The notes below the pieces were generated by a model that saw only the letters and a program-made list of their open reading frames with translations, ran no database searches and was not told the origin of the DNA. Below, piece by piece: positions 1 to 8,240 of a stretch of DNA of 64,000 nt (position 1 is the stretch's first letter; each line of letters begins with the position of its first letter). The stretch is from Paracoccaceae bacterium (lineage in GTDB: Bacteria > Pseudomonadota > Alphaproteobacteria > Rhodobacterales > Rhodobacteraceae). The position numbers and the translations under genes are program-made. The stretch covers positions 681,117 to 745,116 of the forward strand of contig JAHRYM010000001.1 in NCBI GenBank assembly GCA_020622085.1, read 5' to 3'.

Positions 1-1
1 C

Positions 2-199
2 GAGCGGTTCCAGGTGGGCGATCACGTCGATGTCCGCGTGACCAACGTCGACAGCAAGACCCGCAAGCTGGGCGTGTCGATCAAGGCGCGCGAGATCGCG
101 GAAGAAAAGGAAGCCGTCGAACAGTATGGATCGTCGGATTCGGGCGCGAGCCTGGGCGACATCCTTGGCGCCGCGCTGAAAGGCACGGGCGACCGCTGA
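2..199 (+). CDS. rpsA: 30S ribosomal protein S1, C-terminal end (partial)
   Basis: The last 65 codons of a gene that begins before the window. The readable part ends the final S1 RNA-binding repeat (GDHVDVRVTNVD followed by KLGVSIKA, typical of the closing strands of an S1/OB fold) and then an acidic, serine/glycine-rich tail ending in LKGTGDR. Ribosomal protein S1 anchors mRNA on the 30S subunit. The identity rests on these S1 strands plus the position directly before ihfB, a gene order well known in Rhodobacterales. A strong intrinsic terminator follows 24 bases after the stop codon, so ihfB is probably transcribed separately. Confidence 0.85.
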   Translation, partial: ERFQVGDHVDVRVTNVDSKTRKLGVSIKAREIAEEKEAVEQYGSSDSGASLGDILGAALKGTGDR

Positions 200-222
200 A
201 CGGTGGCCCGCTGACGGAACGG

Positions 223-255
223 AAAAAGGCCCCGCCGCTGCGCGGGGCCTTTTTT
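223..255 (+). terminator. Rho-independent terminator after rpsA
   Basis: A GC-rich inverted repeat (aaggccccg / cggggcctt with a short loop) runs directly into a stretch of six T. The A-tract before the stem pairs with the T-tract, so the hairpin could also act weakly on the other strand. It closes the rpsA transcript. Confidence 0.9.
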
Positions 256-499
256 ATTTCGGGGCCGAATCGGCTGGCCCTTGCGGTCATGCGGGCCGTG
301 GCACCCCGGCCCCGAAGCGCCATTGCCGCATTGCAGCACCGCCGTCACGGGGGCGAAACCTGCCCCAAGGCCTGTCTGCACCGGCCAAGTCCCCCGATTT
401 GAAGGGCTTTTCTGTTTGAGTGGAAGGATTTTCCCCCTATAGTCATTGGGGAAAACAAAGTCTGCGGGCTTGGACCCGACGGCGCCACGGGGGATGCCC

Positions 500-781
500 A
501 TGATCCGGTCAGAGTTGATCCAGAAGATTTCCGACGACAATCCGCACCTGTTCCAGCGCGACGTCGAAAAGATCGTCAACACGATCTTTGAAGAGATCAT
601 CGAGGCCATGGCGCGTGGCGAGAGGGTCGAGCTTCGCGGCTTTGGCGCCTTTTCCGTCAAGAAACGGGATGCGCGCACCGGGCGGAACCCAAGGACGGGC
701 GAAGCGGTTGATGTGGATCAGAAGCATGTGCCGTTCTTCAAGACCGGCAAGCTTTTGCGGGATCGCCTGAACGGGAATTGA
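500..781 (+). CDS. ihfB: Integration host factor subunit beta
   Basis: A 93-residue DNA-bending protein of the HU/IHF family; with IhfA it forms the heterodimer that bends DNA at promoters, origins and recombination sites. The start MIRSELIQ is the usual IhfB start. The beta-arm motif GRNPRTGE (residues 61-68), which inserts a proline into the minor groove, and the preceding [10 protein letters not shown] are intact. Two earlier in-frame ATGs exist (446 and 494), but the family length of 93-95 residues favours 500. The 244 bases before it hold no gene and must carry the promoter. lapA follows after 7 bases, so the two are probably co-transcribed. Confidence 0.95.
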   Translation: MIRSELIQKISDDNPHLFQRDVEKIVNTIFEEIIEAMARGERVELRGFGAFSVKKRDARTGRNPRTGEAVDVDQKHVPFFKTGKLLRDRLNGN

Positions 782-788
782 GACTGCC

Positions 789-1151
789 ATGTTACGCTAT
801 ATCCGGGCTGTGCTTCTGGCCGCCGTTGCGGCAGTGCTGCTGATCTTTGCCTTTGCCAACCTGCAGGTCGTTACCATCAGGTTCGTTCCCGAAGGTCTTG
901 GTGCGCTGCTGAATTTCGATCGCGCGTTCAACGTGCCGTTGTTTCTGGTGATCCTTCTTTCGATTCTGGCGGGCGTGGGGCTGGGGCAGGTCTGGGAATG
1001 GGTGCGAAACGCCAGACACCGGACCGCCGCCACCCGGAACCGCCGTCAGGTTGCGCGGCTGGAGCGCGAGGTCGGCCGCTTGCGCCAGGCACAGCCCACC
1101 GATCAGGACGAGGTTCTGGCGCTGCTTGAGGGTTCCGAGCGTCCGCGCTAA
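789..1151 (+). CDS. LapA-domain (DUF1049) inner-membrane protein
   Basis: A 120-residue protein with two predicted membrane helices (about residues 5-23 and 47-69) and a basic, heptad-rich cytoplasmic tail (about 78-118) that may form a coiled coil. This layout matches the LapA/YciS family, whose E. coli members act with LapB in lipopolysaccharide assembly. In E. coli a lapA-like gene lies near the ihf/rps region too. No lapB gene is visible next to it, so a role in LPS control is family knowledge and not shown here. trpF starts 10 bases downstream, implying one transcript with ihfB. Confidence 0.75.
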   Translation: MLRYIRAVLLAAVAAVLLIFAFANLQVVTIRFVPEGLGALLNFDRAFNVPLFLVILLSILAGVGLGQVWEWVRNARHRTAATRNRRQVARLEREVGRLRQAQPTDQDEVLALLEGSERPR

Positions 1152-1161
1152 ACCCTTGTGC

Positions 1162-1803
1162 ATGGATACGCGCGTCAAGATCTGCGGGCTTCGAACCGAA
1201 GCCGATATCGCCGTCGCCGCCGAGGCGGGCGCCACTTACGTCGGGCTGGTGTTCTTTGCCAAATCGCCGCGCAATGTGACGATCGAGGCCGCGCGGGGGC
1301 TTGCGCTTTCGGTGCCGCCGGGGGTGGCCAAGGTGGCGCTGACGGTCGATGCCGATGACGCGACGCTGGATGCGATCTGCGATGCGGTGCCCTTGGACAT
1401 GTTGCAGCTTCACGGCCATGAAAGCCCCGACCGCGTGGCCGAGGTTCGCGGCCGCTACGGCCTGCCGGTGATGAAGGCGGTGGGTCTTTCCGGCCCCGAG
1501 GATCTGGCGGCGCTTGATCTGTACCAGACCGTGGCGGACCAGATCCTGGTCGATGCCAAGCCGCCGAAGGGGGCCGCACTTCCGGGGGGCAACGGGCTGG
1601 CCTTCGACTGGCGGCTGCTTCTGGGCCGGTCCTGGCGGCGGCCCTGGATGCTTGCGGGCGGGCTTACCCCGGACAACGTCGCGCTGGCGGTTCGGTCGAC
1701 CAATGCCCGGCAGGTGGATGTGTCTTCAGGCGTCGAAAGCGCGCCCGGCGTCAAGGACCAAGGGCTTATCCGGGCCTTTGTCGCGGCGGCGAAGGCGGGC
1801 TGA
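1162..1803 (+). CDS. trpF: Phosphoribosylanthranilate isomerase
   Basis: A 213-residue TIM-barrel enzyme that converts N-(5'-phosphoribosyl)anthranilate to CdRP in tryptophan synthesis. The N-terminal KICGLR holds the catalytic base cysteine (Cys8), and Asp131 in ILVDAK matches the catalytic acid. [10 protein letters not shown] and the late VDVSSGVES form the phosphate-binding loops. The chosen ATG gives the normal N-terminus; an upstream reading-frame extension overlaps lapA and looks non-coding. trpB follows after 67 bases, and the trpF-trpB pairing supports both calls. trpA is not in the window. Confidence 0.96.
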   Translation: MDTRVKICGLRTEADIAVAAEAGATYVGLVFFAKSPRNVTIEAARGLALSVPPGVAKVALTVDADDATLDAICDAVPLDMLQLHGHESPDRVAEVRGRYGLPVMKAVGLSGPEDLAALDLYQTVADQILVDAKPPKGAALPGGNGLAFDWRLLLGRSWRRPWMLAGGLTPDNVALAVRSTNARQVDVSSGVESAPGVKDQGLIRAFVAAAKAG

Positions 1804-1870
1804 CCCATCCCCGGGCTTTACCGCCGGGCGTGGCAGGGGTAAGCGTGGCTGATAACCGCAGGAGACGCAG

Positions 1871-3097
1871 ATGCCCGAAGATCGGATCAACAGCTACATG
1901 GCCGGCCCGGACGAGAACGGGCGCTTTGGCATCTTCGGCGGGCGCTTCGTGTCCGAAACGCTGATGCCGCTGATCCTGGATCTTGAGGCCGAATACGAAC
2001 ACGCCAAGACCGACCCGACCTTCTGGGCGGAAATGGACGACCTCTGGACGCATTATGTCGGCCGCCCCTCGCCGCTTTACCATGCCGAACGGCTGAGCGA
2101 GCACTTGGGCGGCGCCAGGATCTACATGAAGCGCGACGAGCTGAACCACACCGGCGCGCACAAGATCAACAACGTGCTGGGACAGATCATCCTTGCCCGC
2201 CGCATGGGCAAGACCCGGATCATCGCCGAAACCGGCGCGGGGCAGCACGGCGTGGCCACCGCCACCGTCTGTGCCAAGTTCGGGCTGAAATGCATCGTCT
2301 ACATGGGCGCGCATGACGTTGAACGTCAGGCGCCGAACGTCTTCCGCATGCGGCTTCTCGGGGCCGATGTGGTTCCCGTCACCTCGGGGCGTGGCACGCT
2401 GAAGGACGCGATGAACGACGCGCTGCGCGATTGGGTCACCAACGTGCGCGACACCTTCTATTGCATCGGCACGGTCGCGGGGCCGCATCCCTATCCGGCG
2501 ATGGTCCGCGACTTCCAGTCGATCATCGGCAAGGAGGTCCGCACCCAGATCATGGACCGCGAGGGCAGGCTTCCCGATACGCTCGTTGCTGCCATCGGTG
2601 GTGGTTCGAACGCAATGGGGCTGTTCTTCCCCTTCCTTGATGACAAGGACGTGCGGATCATCGGCGTCGAGGCCGGGGGCAAGGGCGTCGACGACCGGAT
2701 GGAGCATTGCGCCAGCCTGACCGGCGGGCGTCCGGGCGTTCTGCATGGCAACCGGACCTATCTGTTGCAGGATGCCGACGGACAGATCCTCGAGGGCTTC
2801 TCGATTTCGGCCGGGCTGGATTATCCGGGCATCGGGCCGGAACATTCCTGGCTGCATGACGTGGGCCGCGCCGAATACGTCTCGATCACCGACAAGGAGG
2901 CGCTTGAGGCGTTCCAGCTGTCTTGCGCGCTGGAAGGCATCATCCCCGCGCTGGAACCGTGCCATGCGCTGGCCCATGTGATGAAGATCGCACCAGGCCT
3001 GCCCAAGGACCACCTGATCGTCATGAACATGTGCGGGCGCGGCGACAAGGACATCTTCACCGTCGCCAAGCACCTTGGCGTGGACGTCAGGGCCTGA
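1871..3097 (+). CDS. trpB: Tryptophan synthase beta chain
   Basis: A 408-residue PLP enzyme that condenses indole and serine to tryptophan. The PLP lysine lies in HTGAHKIN (Lys98), the catalytic Glu in AETGAGQHG, and the phosphate-binding GGGSN loop at residues 243-247. The sequence is complete and of normal length. An AGGAG ribosome site lies just before the ATG. A strong terminator follows 55 bases after the stop, so trpA must be elsewhere or expressed separately. Confidence 0.97.
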   Translation: MPEDRINSYMAGPDENGRFGIFGGRFVSETLMPLILDLEAEYEHAKTDPTFWAEMDDLWTHYVGRPSPLYHAERLSEHLGGARIYMKRDELNHTGAHKINNVLGQIILARRMGKTRIIAETGAGQHGVATATVCAKFGLKCIVYMGAHDVERQAPNVFRMRLLGADVVPVTSGRGTLKDAMNDALRDWVTNVRDTFYCIGTVAGPHPYPAMVRDFQSIIGKEVRTQIMDREGRLPDTLVAAIGGGSNAMGLFFPFLDDKDVRIIGVEAGGKGVDDRMEHCASLTGGRPGVLHGNRTYLLQDADGQILEGFSISAGLDYPGIGPEHSWLHDVGRAEYVSITDKEALEAFQLSCALEGIIPALEPCHALAHVMKIAPGLPKDHLIVMNMCGRGDKDIFTVAKHLGVDVRA

Positions 3098-3152
3098 CGA
3101 TTCGCCCCCTGTGATGGGCGGAACTTCCTAAACCTTCGGCCTAAGACCCTGA

Positions 3153-3178
3153 ACCCCGCGCCTGTCGCGGGGTTTTTT
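3153..3178 (+). terminator. Rho-independent terminator after trpB
   Basis: The stem accccgcg / cgcggggt has a short cctgt loop and runs into six T. It separates the trp genes from the downstream accessory unit. Confidence 0.9.
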
Positions 3179-3226
3179 GCTCAGGGCGAAGACAGGCGGC
3201 GCGCCTTGCCTGCCGGGGCGAGCCAT

Positions 3227-3279
3227 CTAAACCATGGTTTAGGGCCATTGGCACGGGGTTTAGTGCGGCGCGATAAACC
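3227..3279 (+). promoter_or_regulatory. Palindromic TAAACC/GGTTTA operator cluster
   Basis: A perfect 16-base palindrome CTAAACCATGGTTTAG lies at 3227-3242. It is followed by a second inverted pair, GGTTTA (3257-3262) and TAAACC (3274-3279), separated by 11 bases. A further lone TAAACC lies at 3129-3134. These sites sit about 150-200 bases before the first gene of the unit that encodes a LuxR-type regulator. Many LuxR/FixJ-type helix-turn-helix proteins bind short palindromes, so autoregulation is a reasonable inference. The rest of the 326-base gap between trpB and the next gene holds the trpB terminator and no recognisable gene. Confidence 0.5.
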
Positions 3280-3424
3280 TCTGCGGCATGGCGCAGCGGT
3301 GCAATCGGCATCTAGCTGGCGGTATCCGGTTTCACACCACTCACCCGGATCATGCACACTGCCCATGGCCGCTTCACACCCGGCAGTCATGGGCAGCCCG
3401 ATGAACAGCAATGGGAACGAGCTT

Positions 3425-3916
3425 ATGAAAAAGACCCTCTTTCTGACGACGGCCCTGATCTTTTCGGGCCACATGGCCATTTCCGCGACCGTCGCCGAGC
3501 AGGTTGTCGAGAAGCTGAAGGCGGATGGTTTCGAAAACATCGAAGTCGCCCAGCGTGGCGAGACCGTGAAGGTCGAAGGCGTTCGGCAAGATCTGAAAGT
3601 CGAGGCGGTCTATGACACCACCACCGGAGAGAAGCTGAAGGAAGCGATCGGCCGGCCCGGCGACGAAGACAAGATTTCGGACGACGACGGCAATGATGAC
3701 GGAAACAAGGTCTCGGAAGATGACGGAACCGATGACGGAGAGGTAATCCTCGACGACGACGGGACTGACGACCAGGGCAAGACCAACGACGACGGCCATG
3801 ACGATGATGGCGGCGACGACAACGGGGATGATCACGGCGGTGATGGCGGCGATCACGCAGGCGATGGCGGCGGTGATGGCGGCGATCACGGCGGTGATGG
3901 CGGCGGCGACGACTGA
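3425..3916 (+). CDS. Secreted Asp/Gly-rich protein with PepSY-like N-terminal domain
   Basis: A 163-residue protein. Residues 1-20 form a clear signal peptide (MKKTLFLTTALIF, cleavage near AISA). Residues 21-75 resemble a small PepSY-like fold (a GF-x-x-I-x-V strand, then a D-x-x-TGE turn). Residues 79-163 are low-complexity Asp, Gly, Asn and His repeats (DDDG, DDGN, GDGGDH), a strongly acidic tail that could bind cations such as calcium; that is inference. The second gene downstream encodes a shorter relative. The ATG chosen gives a normal signal peptide; the frame stays open upstream only as non-coding sequence. Function is unknown. Confidence 0.75.
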   Translation: MKKTLFLTTALIFSGHMAISATVAEQVVEKLKADGFENIEVAQRGETVKVEGVRQDLKVEAVYDTTTGEKLKEAIGRPGDEDKISDDDGNDDGNKVSEDDGTDDGEVILDDDGTDDQGKTNDDGHDDDGGDDNGDDHGGDGGDHAGDGGGDGGDHGGDGGGDD

Positions 3917-3942
3917 ATACTGTGCACCGGCGACGTGACTTT

Positions 3943-3972
3943 GCCGATCCGCCTTCGGGCGGGTCGGCTTTT
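3943..3972 (+). terminator. Terminator with TTCG tetraloop between the two acidic-protein genes
   Basis: An 11-base-pair stem (GCCGATCCGCC / GGCGGGTCGGC, one G-T wobble) is capped by a TTCG tetraloop and followed by TTTT. It is a textbook intrinsic terminator. It should end most transcripts of the first acidic-protein gene and leave only part of them to read into the second gene and the regulator. Confidence 0.85.
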
Positions 3973-4032
3973 GCTTGCGGCTGCGGGATAGCCGCGCGAC
4001 AGTGTGGATGCGAAGGCGGGAAGGGCGCGAGG

Positions 4033-4392
4033 ATGCGGGTTCGGAGTTTCTCCATGGCGCTGGCGGTGCTTCTTGCCTGCACCGGACCCATCCAGGCCGG
4101 CGTGGACATCGATGCCCTGACGGAAGGGCTCGGGTCGCAGGGCTTTGATGACATCAAGGTGTTTCGCACCCTTCTCGGGCGCACGCAGATTATCGCCGAC
4201 GGACCGGCCGGGCACCGCGAAATCGTGCTTGACCCACGCACCGGCCAAATTCTGCGCGATATTTTCCGCGACGATGAGGATAGAGGAAAGGGTGAGGGCG
4301 CCCGGTCCGGTTCGGGCGCAGGGGATGATGGCGACCATGACGACGACCATGATGGCGGCGAGAAGGGCGGCGGCGGTGGCGATGACGGCTAG
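4033..4392 (+). CDS. Secreted PepSY-like protein with Asp/Gly-rich tail (paralogue)
   Basis: A 119-residue protein with a signal peptide (residues 1-22, MRVRSFSMALAVLL, cleavage after IQA). Residues 23-75 follow the same pattern as the preceding secreted protein: GF-D-D-I-K-V, then LDPRTGQILRDI. The tail (about 78-119) is rich in Asp, Gly and His. The two genes therefore look like an old duplication. The LuxR-type gene begins only 2 bases after its stop codon, so these two are surely co-transcribed. I know no characterised relative; sensing of an envelope or cation signal for the regulator is speculation based on context. Confidence 0.72.
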   Translation: MRVRSFSMALAVLLACTGPIQAGVDIDALTEGLGSQGFDDIKVFRTLLGRTQIIADGPAGHREIVLDPRTGQILRDIFRDDEDRGKGEGARSGSGAGDDGDHDDDHDGGEKGGGGGDDG

Positions 4393-4394
4393 CA

Positions 4395-4946
4395 ATGCCA
4401 CCTGCGCGGGGTTCGGGATGGCCGCTCGTGCGTAGCTGGGTCTTCCTTACGGCAATCCTGCTCGTTCAGGCGCTCTGCGCGTTCTTCTTCGTTTCCGACA
4501 TCATCCTCGGGATCCTCGGGATCTATGTATCGCCGCTGTCCTGGCAGCAGCGCGAATACCTTGAAATCGGCGCCGCGATCGGCCTGCTTCTGGGGTTGTT
4601 TCTTGGCGGCGTCGCCATCTATCGCACGACACGCGATCGTCGCATCGCCGAAGAAAAGCTGCGGCGCGCCTCGGGTGCCTTCATGGAACTTCTCGAGGAA
4701 CGGTTTGCCGACTGGGGGCTGACGGCGGCCGAACGCGATGTGGCGCTGTTTGCCATCAAGGGGCTGAACACGCAGGAAATCGCGGTCCTGCGATCGACCT
4801 CGGAGGGGACGGTCAAGGCGCAGACCAACGCCATCTATCGCAAGGCCGGCGTCACCGGGCGCCCCCAGCTTCTGAGCCTGTTCATCGAGGATCTGGTTGA
4901 CGGCCAGTTTCAGCGCCACGCGCCGCCGGTCGCCAAGGCATCCTGA
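4395..4946 (+). CDS. Membrane-anchored LuxR-type transcriptional regulator
   Basis: A 183-residue protein with two predicted membrane helices (about 14-36 and 57-77), a charged linker (79-105) and a C-terminal LuxR/GerE helix-turn-helix (about 107-166, LTAAERDVALFAIKGLNTQE then SEGTVKAQTNAIYRKAG). There is no receiver or autoinducer domain, so it resembles a one-component regulator that works from the membrane. It overlaps in transcription with the upstream secreted-protein gene (2-base gap) and meets the next, opposite-strand gene with no gap at 4946/4947. Its target may be the palindrome cluster near 3.23 kb. Confidence 0.82.
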   Translation: MPPARGSGWPLVRSWVFLTAILLVQALCAFFFVSDIILGILGIYVSPLSWQQREYLEIGAAIGLLLGLFLGGVAIYRTTRDRRIAEEKLRRASGAFMELLEERFADWGLTAAERDVALFAIKGLNTQEIAVLRSTSEGTVKAQTNAIYRKAGVTGRPQLLSLFIEDLVDGQFQRHAPPVAKAS

Positions 4947-5330
4947 TCAGTCGCCCCGGCAGTCCGGGTCGCAGGCGCGCAGGATTTCCAGCGGCACGAT
5001 TTCCAGCGCGCGCTGGTGGGTTGATCGCAGGTGGACCTGCGGGGCGGCGCCTTCCTCATGCGCCTGCAGGAAGCGCCCGGCGCAAAGGCACCAGCGGTCA
5101 CCGGGTCTGAGCCCCGGAAAGCGCAGGTCGGGGCGCGGTGTCGACAGGTCATTGCCGAGGTATTTCGACAACGCCAGAAACTCGGCCGTCAGGGTGACAC
5201 AGACGGTATGGCTGCCCTGATCCTCGGCGCAGGTGTTGCAGTGGCCGTCGCGGAACCACCCTGTCACCGGCGCGGTCGAACAGGGTTCAAGCGCGGTTCC
5301 AAGGACGTTGATCGAAGGCAGGCGCTGCAT
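4947..5330 (-). CDS. DUF2237 family protein
   Basis: A 127-residue protein matching the DUF2237 pattern closely: NVLGTALEPC, TGWFRDG, CNTCAEDQGSHTVC, LALSKYLGNDLSTP and FPGLRPGDRWCLC. The conserved cysteines and the GDRWCLC motif are intact. The family is widespread in proteobacteria and fungi but has no assigned function. A GGAG site lies before the ATG. The stop codon directly abuts the stop of the LuxR-type gene on the other strand. Confidence 0.88.
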   Translation of the reverse strand: MQRLPSINVLGTALEPCSTAPVTGWFRDGHCNTCAEDQGSHTVCVTLTAEFLALSKYLGNDLSTPRPDLRFPGLRPGDRWCLCAGRFLQAHEEGAAPQVHLRSTHQRALEIVPLEILRACDPDCRGD

Positions 5331-5393
5331 CGTCGGCTCCGGGCTGGATGGGCGGGGTCAGCCTAGGATTGTCCGGGCATCCCGGCAAGTCGG

Positions 5394-6098
5394 TCAGTCG
5401 CGGCGGAAGCGGTTGAGCAGTTGGTCGAGCTTTGACTGGGCAGGGGAGGCCGGGGCCTCGGCTGGCGCGGCGCTGGCGGCGGGCGGGGCCTTCGGCGCTT
5501 TCTCGGGCCGGGCCGTGCCCGAAGACCTTGGCGGCGCGGTGCGCAGCGCCACCGCGTTCATGAATCGCTGCGGATCGCCCGCAGCCAGCGCCGCCGCGCC
5601 ATCGGAAATCCCGCGCAGCAGGTCATCCAGCCAATCCTGATCGGCCTTGGGGAAATCCGACAGCACATAGGCCGCCACCCGATCCTTGTCGCCGGGGTGG
5701 CCGATGCCCAGTCGCACGCGGTCATATGCCTCGCCGATATGGGCGTGGATCGAGCGCAGGCCGTTGTGCCCGGCATGGCCGCCGCCGGTCTTGGTGCGGC
5801 AGCGCCCGGGGGCGAGGTCCAGTTCGTCGTGAAAGACGGTGACCTCGGCGGGGGTGAGCTTGTAGAAGCGCATCGCCTCGCCCACGGATTGCCCGGACAG
5901 GTTCATGAAGGTGCCGGGCTTCAGCAGCACCACCTTTTCGCCGCCCAGCGTGCCCTCGCTTGCCAGACCCTGGAAGCGGGCGCGCCAGGGGGCAAAGCCG
6001 TGATCGGACGCGATGCGGTCAACGGCCATGAAGCCGATGTTGTGCCGGTTGCCCTGGTATTTCGTGCCGGGATTGCCCAGCCCCACGAAAAGCCGCAT
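5394..6098 (-). CDS. pth: Peptidyl-tRNA hydrolase with Pro/Ala-rich tail
   Basis: A 234-residue enzyme that frees tRNA from peptidyl-tRNA lost by ribosomes. The core (1-188) carries LGNPG (8-12), the catalytic His19 in NRHNIG, FMNLSG, HDELDL and GGGHAGHNGLRS. It is about 40 residues longer than E. coli Pth because of a proline/alanine-rich linker (about 190-222) ending in a short basic amphipathic segment (LDQLLNRFRRD). The gene sits downstream of rplY on the same strand, a common pairing, with a terminator between them. Confidence 0.96.
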   Translation of the reverse strand: MRLFVGLGNPGTKYQGNRHNIGFMAVDRIASDHGFAPWRARFQGLASEGTLGGEKVVLLKPGTFMNLSGQSVGEAMRFYKLTPAEVTVFHDELDLAPGRCRTKTGGGHAGHNGLRSIHAHIGEAYDRVRLGIGHPGDKDRVAAYVLSDFPKADQDWLDDLLRGISDGAAALAAGDPQRFMNAVALRTAPPRSSGTARPEKAPKAPPAASAAPAEAPASPAQSKLDQLLNRFRRD

Positions 6099-6171
6099 CC
6101 ATGCCTCTTGTGCTTGCCCGGATCTGATCTGGCCTTAGGTGGCGCAAAAACCGCCGCCATACAACCGGCTC

Positions 6172-6203
6172 CAAAAGAAAAGACCCCCGCAGGGCGGGGG
6201 CCT
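6172..6203 (-). terminator. Rho-independent terminator after rplY
   Basis: Read on the minus strand, a ggcccccgc / gcgggggtc stem is followed by TTTTCTTTT. It lies 30 bases after the rplY stop codon and separates rplY from pth. Confidence 0.88.
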
Positions 6204-6232
6204 TTCCGATCTTGCAGGGCCGCGCGTGCCGG

Positions 6233-6838
6233 TCAGGCTTCGGCTTCTTCTTCGCCCGATGCCATCAGGCCCGAGGGCGCGGCGATGTTGGCGATGACGA
6301 AGTTCCGGTCGATCGTCGGCCTGGCGCCTTTCGGCAGGGTCACGTCGTTGATGTGGATGACGTCGCCGATTTCCTTGCCCGTCAGGTCGACGGTGATGTG
6401 GTCGGGGATGTCGCCGGCCATCACTTCCAGTTCGACTTCGGGACGAACGATGGTCATCGTGCCGCCACGCTTCAGGCCGGGGGCCTTCTCGTGGTTCACG
6501 AAGTCCACATGGATGAACAGGTTGATGCGGCTGTCACCGTGGATGCGCATGAAATCGATATGCGTCGGCAGATCCTTGACCACATCGCGCTGGACGCTGC
6601 GGCAGATCACATGCACATCTTTCTGGCCTTCGACCTTCAGGTTGAAGAGCATCTGCTTGAAGCGGCCTGCCTTCAGGCGCTTGAGCAGGTAGTTGAAGGG
6701 AATATTGATCGGCGTCGGCTCCTTGCCGTCACCGTAAACGATGCCTGGTACGTTGCCCTCACGACGAGCTTGACGAGCGGCCCCCTTGCCTGTCCCCGTC
6801 CGCACCGTGGCGTTGAGATCCGTGATCTGTCCGGCCAT
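6233..6838 (-). CDS. rplY: 50S ribosomal protein L25/general stress protein Ctc
   Basis: A 201-residue 5S-rRNA-binding protein of the long (CTC/TL5) type. The N-terminal L25 domain (about 1-95: [22 protein letters not shown]) is followed by the beta-rich TL5 C-terminal domain (about 100-190, with [12 protein letters not shown]). The start [10 protein letters not shown] follows a GGAG site; the longer reading frame upstream has no coding character. The glutamate-rich end (ASGEEEAEA) is typical of alphaproteobacterial L25. Confidence 0.95.
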   Translation of the reverse strand: MAGQITDLNATVRTGTGKGAARQARREGNVPGIVYGDGKEPTPINIPFNYLLKRLKAGRFKQMLFNLKVEGQKDVHVICRSVQRDVVKDLPTHIDFMRIHGDSRINLFIHVDFVNHEKAPGLKRGGTMTIVRPEVELEVMAGDIPDHITVDLTGKEIGDVIHINDVTLPKGARPTIDRNFVIANIAAPSGLMASGEEEAEA

Positions 6839-7061
6839 TGGTAATCTCCATAGGTTGCGACTGGCCATCCTCCAAGGGTGCATGGCCACGAGGCGTTGCC
6901 TATAGGGCGGAACGGACGGAAAGGAAAGCCCTTTCGCGCGCCCGCGACATGCATGGGTCGGGGACAAGCGCGCGCAGGCCGGGTCGGCGTGACAGGAGGA
7001 TGGTCCGGGGTGCCGCTCTCCCCGTTTCCATCGCCCGGCCAATCAGGATTTCAGCAGACCG

Positions 7062-8240
7062 ATGGGTTCAACGACGTATCTTGCATCGATCCGGCTGGCG
7101 CGCGCGCCGCTTGTGGCATTCCTGTCGATGGGCGTCCTCTGGGGGGCCTATGCGGCGCTGGTGCCCGATACCAAGGCCATGCTGCAGGCCAATGACGCGC
7201 AGTTCGGGTCGCTGATGCTGGCCACGCCGATTGCGGCGGTGGTGGCGATGCTTCTGGCGCCCCGGATTGCCCCGAATATGGGTCATCACGTCCTGGCCAT
7301 TGCCGTTCTGGCGATGGGCCTTGCCTTCATGGTGCCGGGATGGATGCATCGGCAATTCCTGTTTGCGATCGCCATGGTCCTGACGGGCGCCAGCACCGGG
7401 TTTCTGGATGTGACCATGACGGCCCGCGTCAGCGGGATCGAGACCCGGCATGGGCTGCACCTGATGAACCTGACCCATGCCGCCTATTCGCTGGGCTATG
7501 CCGTCGCGGCCATCGCCACCGGTATCGCGCGAAGTCTTGGCGCCTCGCCGGGTGAGGTGCTGACGGTGGCGGGGCTTGTGGTGGCCGTCTCGGCGGCCCT
7601 TGCGCTTGAGCGTGACGACGATGCTCGAGACTTCGCATCCCGCCGTCCCCGCGGACAGTCGATCGGAATGGTTCCGTTCTGGGGCGGGCTGATCGTGCTG
7701 ATCGCCTTCACCGCAGAAAACGCCGCCGAGAACTGGTCGGCCCTGCACATCGAGCGGACCCTTGGCGGATCGAAGGCCGAAGGCAGTTTCGGCCCGGCCC
7801 TGCTTGCGTTGACCATGACGGTCGGCCGGATCGGCGGGCAAGCGCTGATCGTGCGGCTGTCGGAATACGGCCTGTTGCGCGGCGGGGCGGTAATCACCGC
7901 GCTCGGGCTTGCGCTGGCGGCGCTGGCGCCGACGACGATGGTTGCCTATCTGGGGTTGGTCGTGATGGGCCTGGGCTGTTCGGTTCTGGTGCCCACGGCT
8001 TTCGCGCTGATCGGGCGCCTGTCGCCCGCGGCACTGCGCACCGATATCATCGCGCGCGCAACGGCGCTGGGATACATGGGCTATTTCTTCGGGCCGCCGG
8101 TGCTGGGGCTGGTGTCCGAAGGACTGGGCCTGCCCGTGGCCTTCCTTGGCGTCGCGGCCGTGGTGATGCTGGTGACGGTGCTTGTGCCGCTTCTGATCGC
8201 GTCGGGGATGAGGGAGCGATTCGGGGCAGACGCCGGCTAG
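7062..8240 (+). CDS. MFS transporter
   Basis: A 392-residue protein with about 12 hydrophobic helices in two halves joined by a polar loop near residues 185-200 (RDDDARDFASRRPRGQS). No clear substrate motif is visible; it resembles the YbjJ/FucP-like branch of the major facilitator superfamily. The substrate is unknown. It is transcribed away from rplY; the 223 bases between them hold both promoters. Its 3' end overlaps the pabC stop by 4 bases on the opposite strand. Confidence 0.85.
   Translation: MGSTTYLASIRLARAPLVAFLSMGVLWGAYAALVPDTKAMLQANDAQFGSLMLATPIAAVVAMLLAPRIAPNMGHHVLAIAVLAMGLAFMVPGWMHRQFLFAIAMVLTGASTGFLDVTMTARVSGIETRHGLHLMNLTHAAYSLGYAVAAIATGIARSLGASPGEVLTVAGLVVAVSAALALERDDDARDFASRRPRGQSIGMVPFWGGLIVLIAFTAENAAENWSALHIERTLGGSKAEGSFGPALLALTMTVGRIGGQALIVRLSEYGLLRGGAVITALGLALAALAPTTMVAYLGLVVMGLGCSVLVPTAFALIGRLSPAALRTDIIARATALGYMGYFFGPPVLGLVSEGLGLPVAFLGVAAVVMLVTVLVPLLIASGMRERFGADAG

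Noticed and set aside
1766-3073. A 435-codon minus-strand frame
   Set aside because: It mirrors trpB, whose motifs and start are certain.
3374-3889. A hydrophobic 171-codon minus-strand frame
   Set aside because: Its Val/Ile/Ala-rich sequence is only the reverse reading of the Asp/Gly codons of the acidic secreted protein.
3658-3916. Tandem Asp/Gly codon repeats read as a possible CRISPR or minisatellite
   Set aside because: The units are short, irregular and in frame with the secreted protein; there are no spacers.
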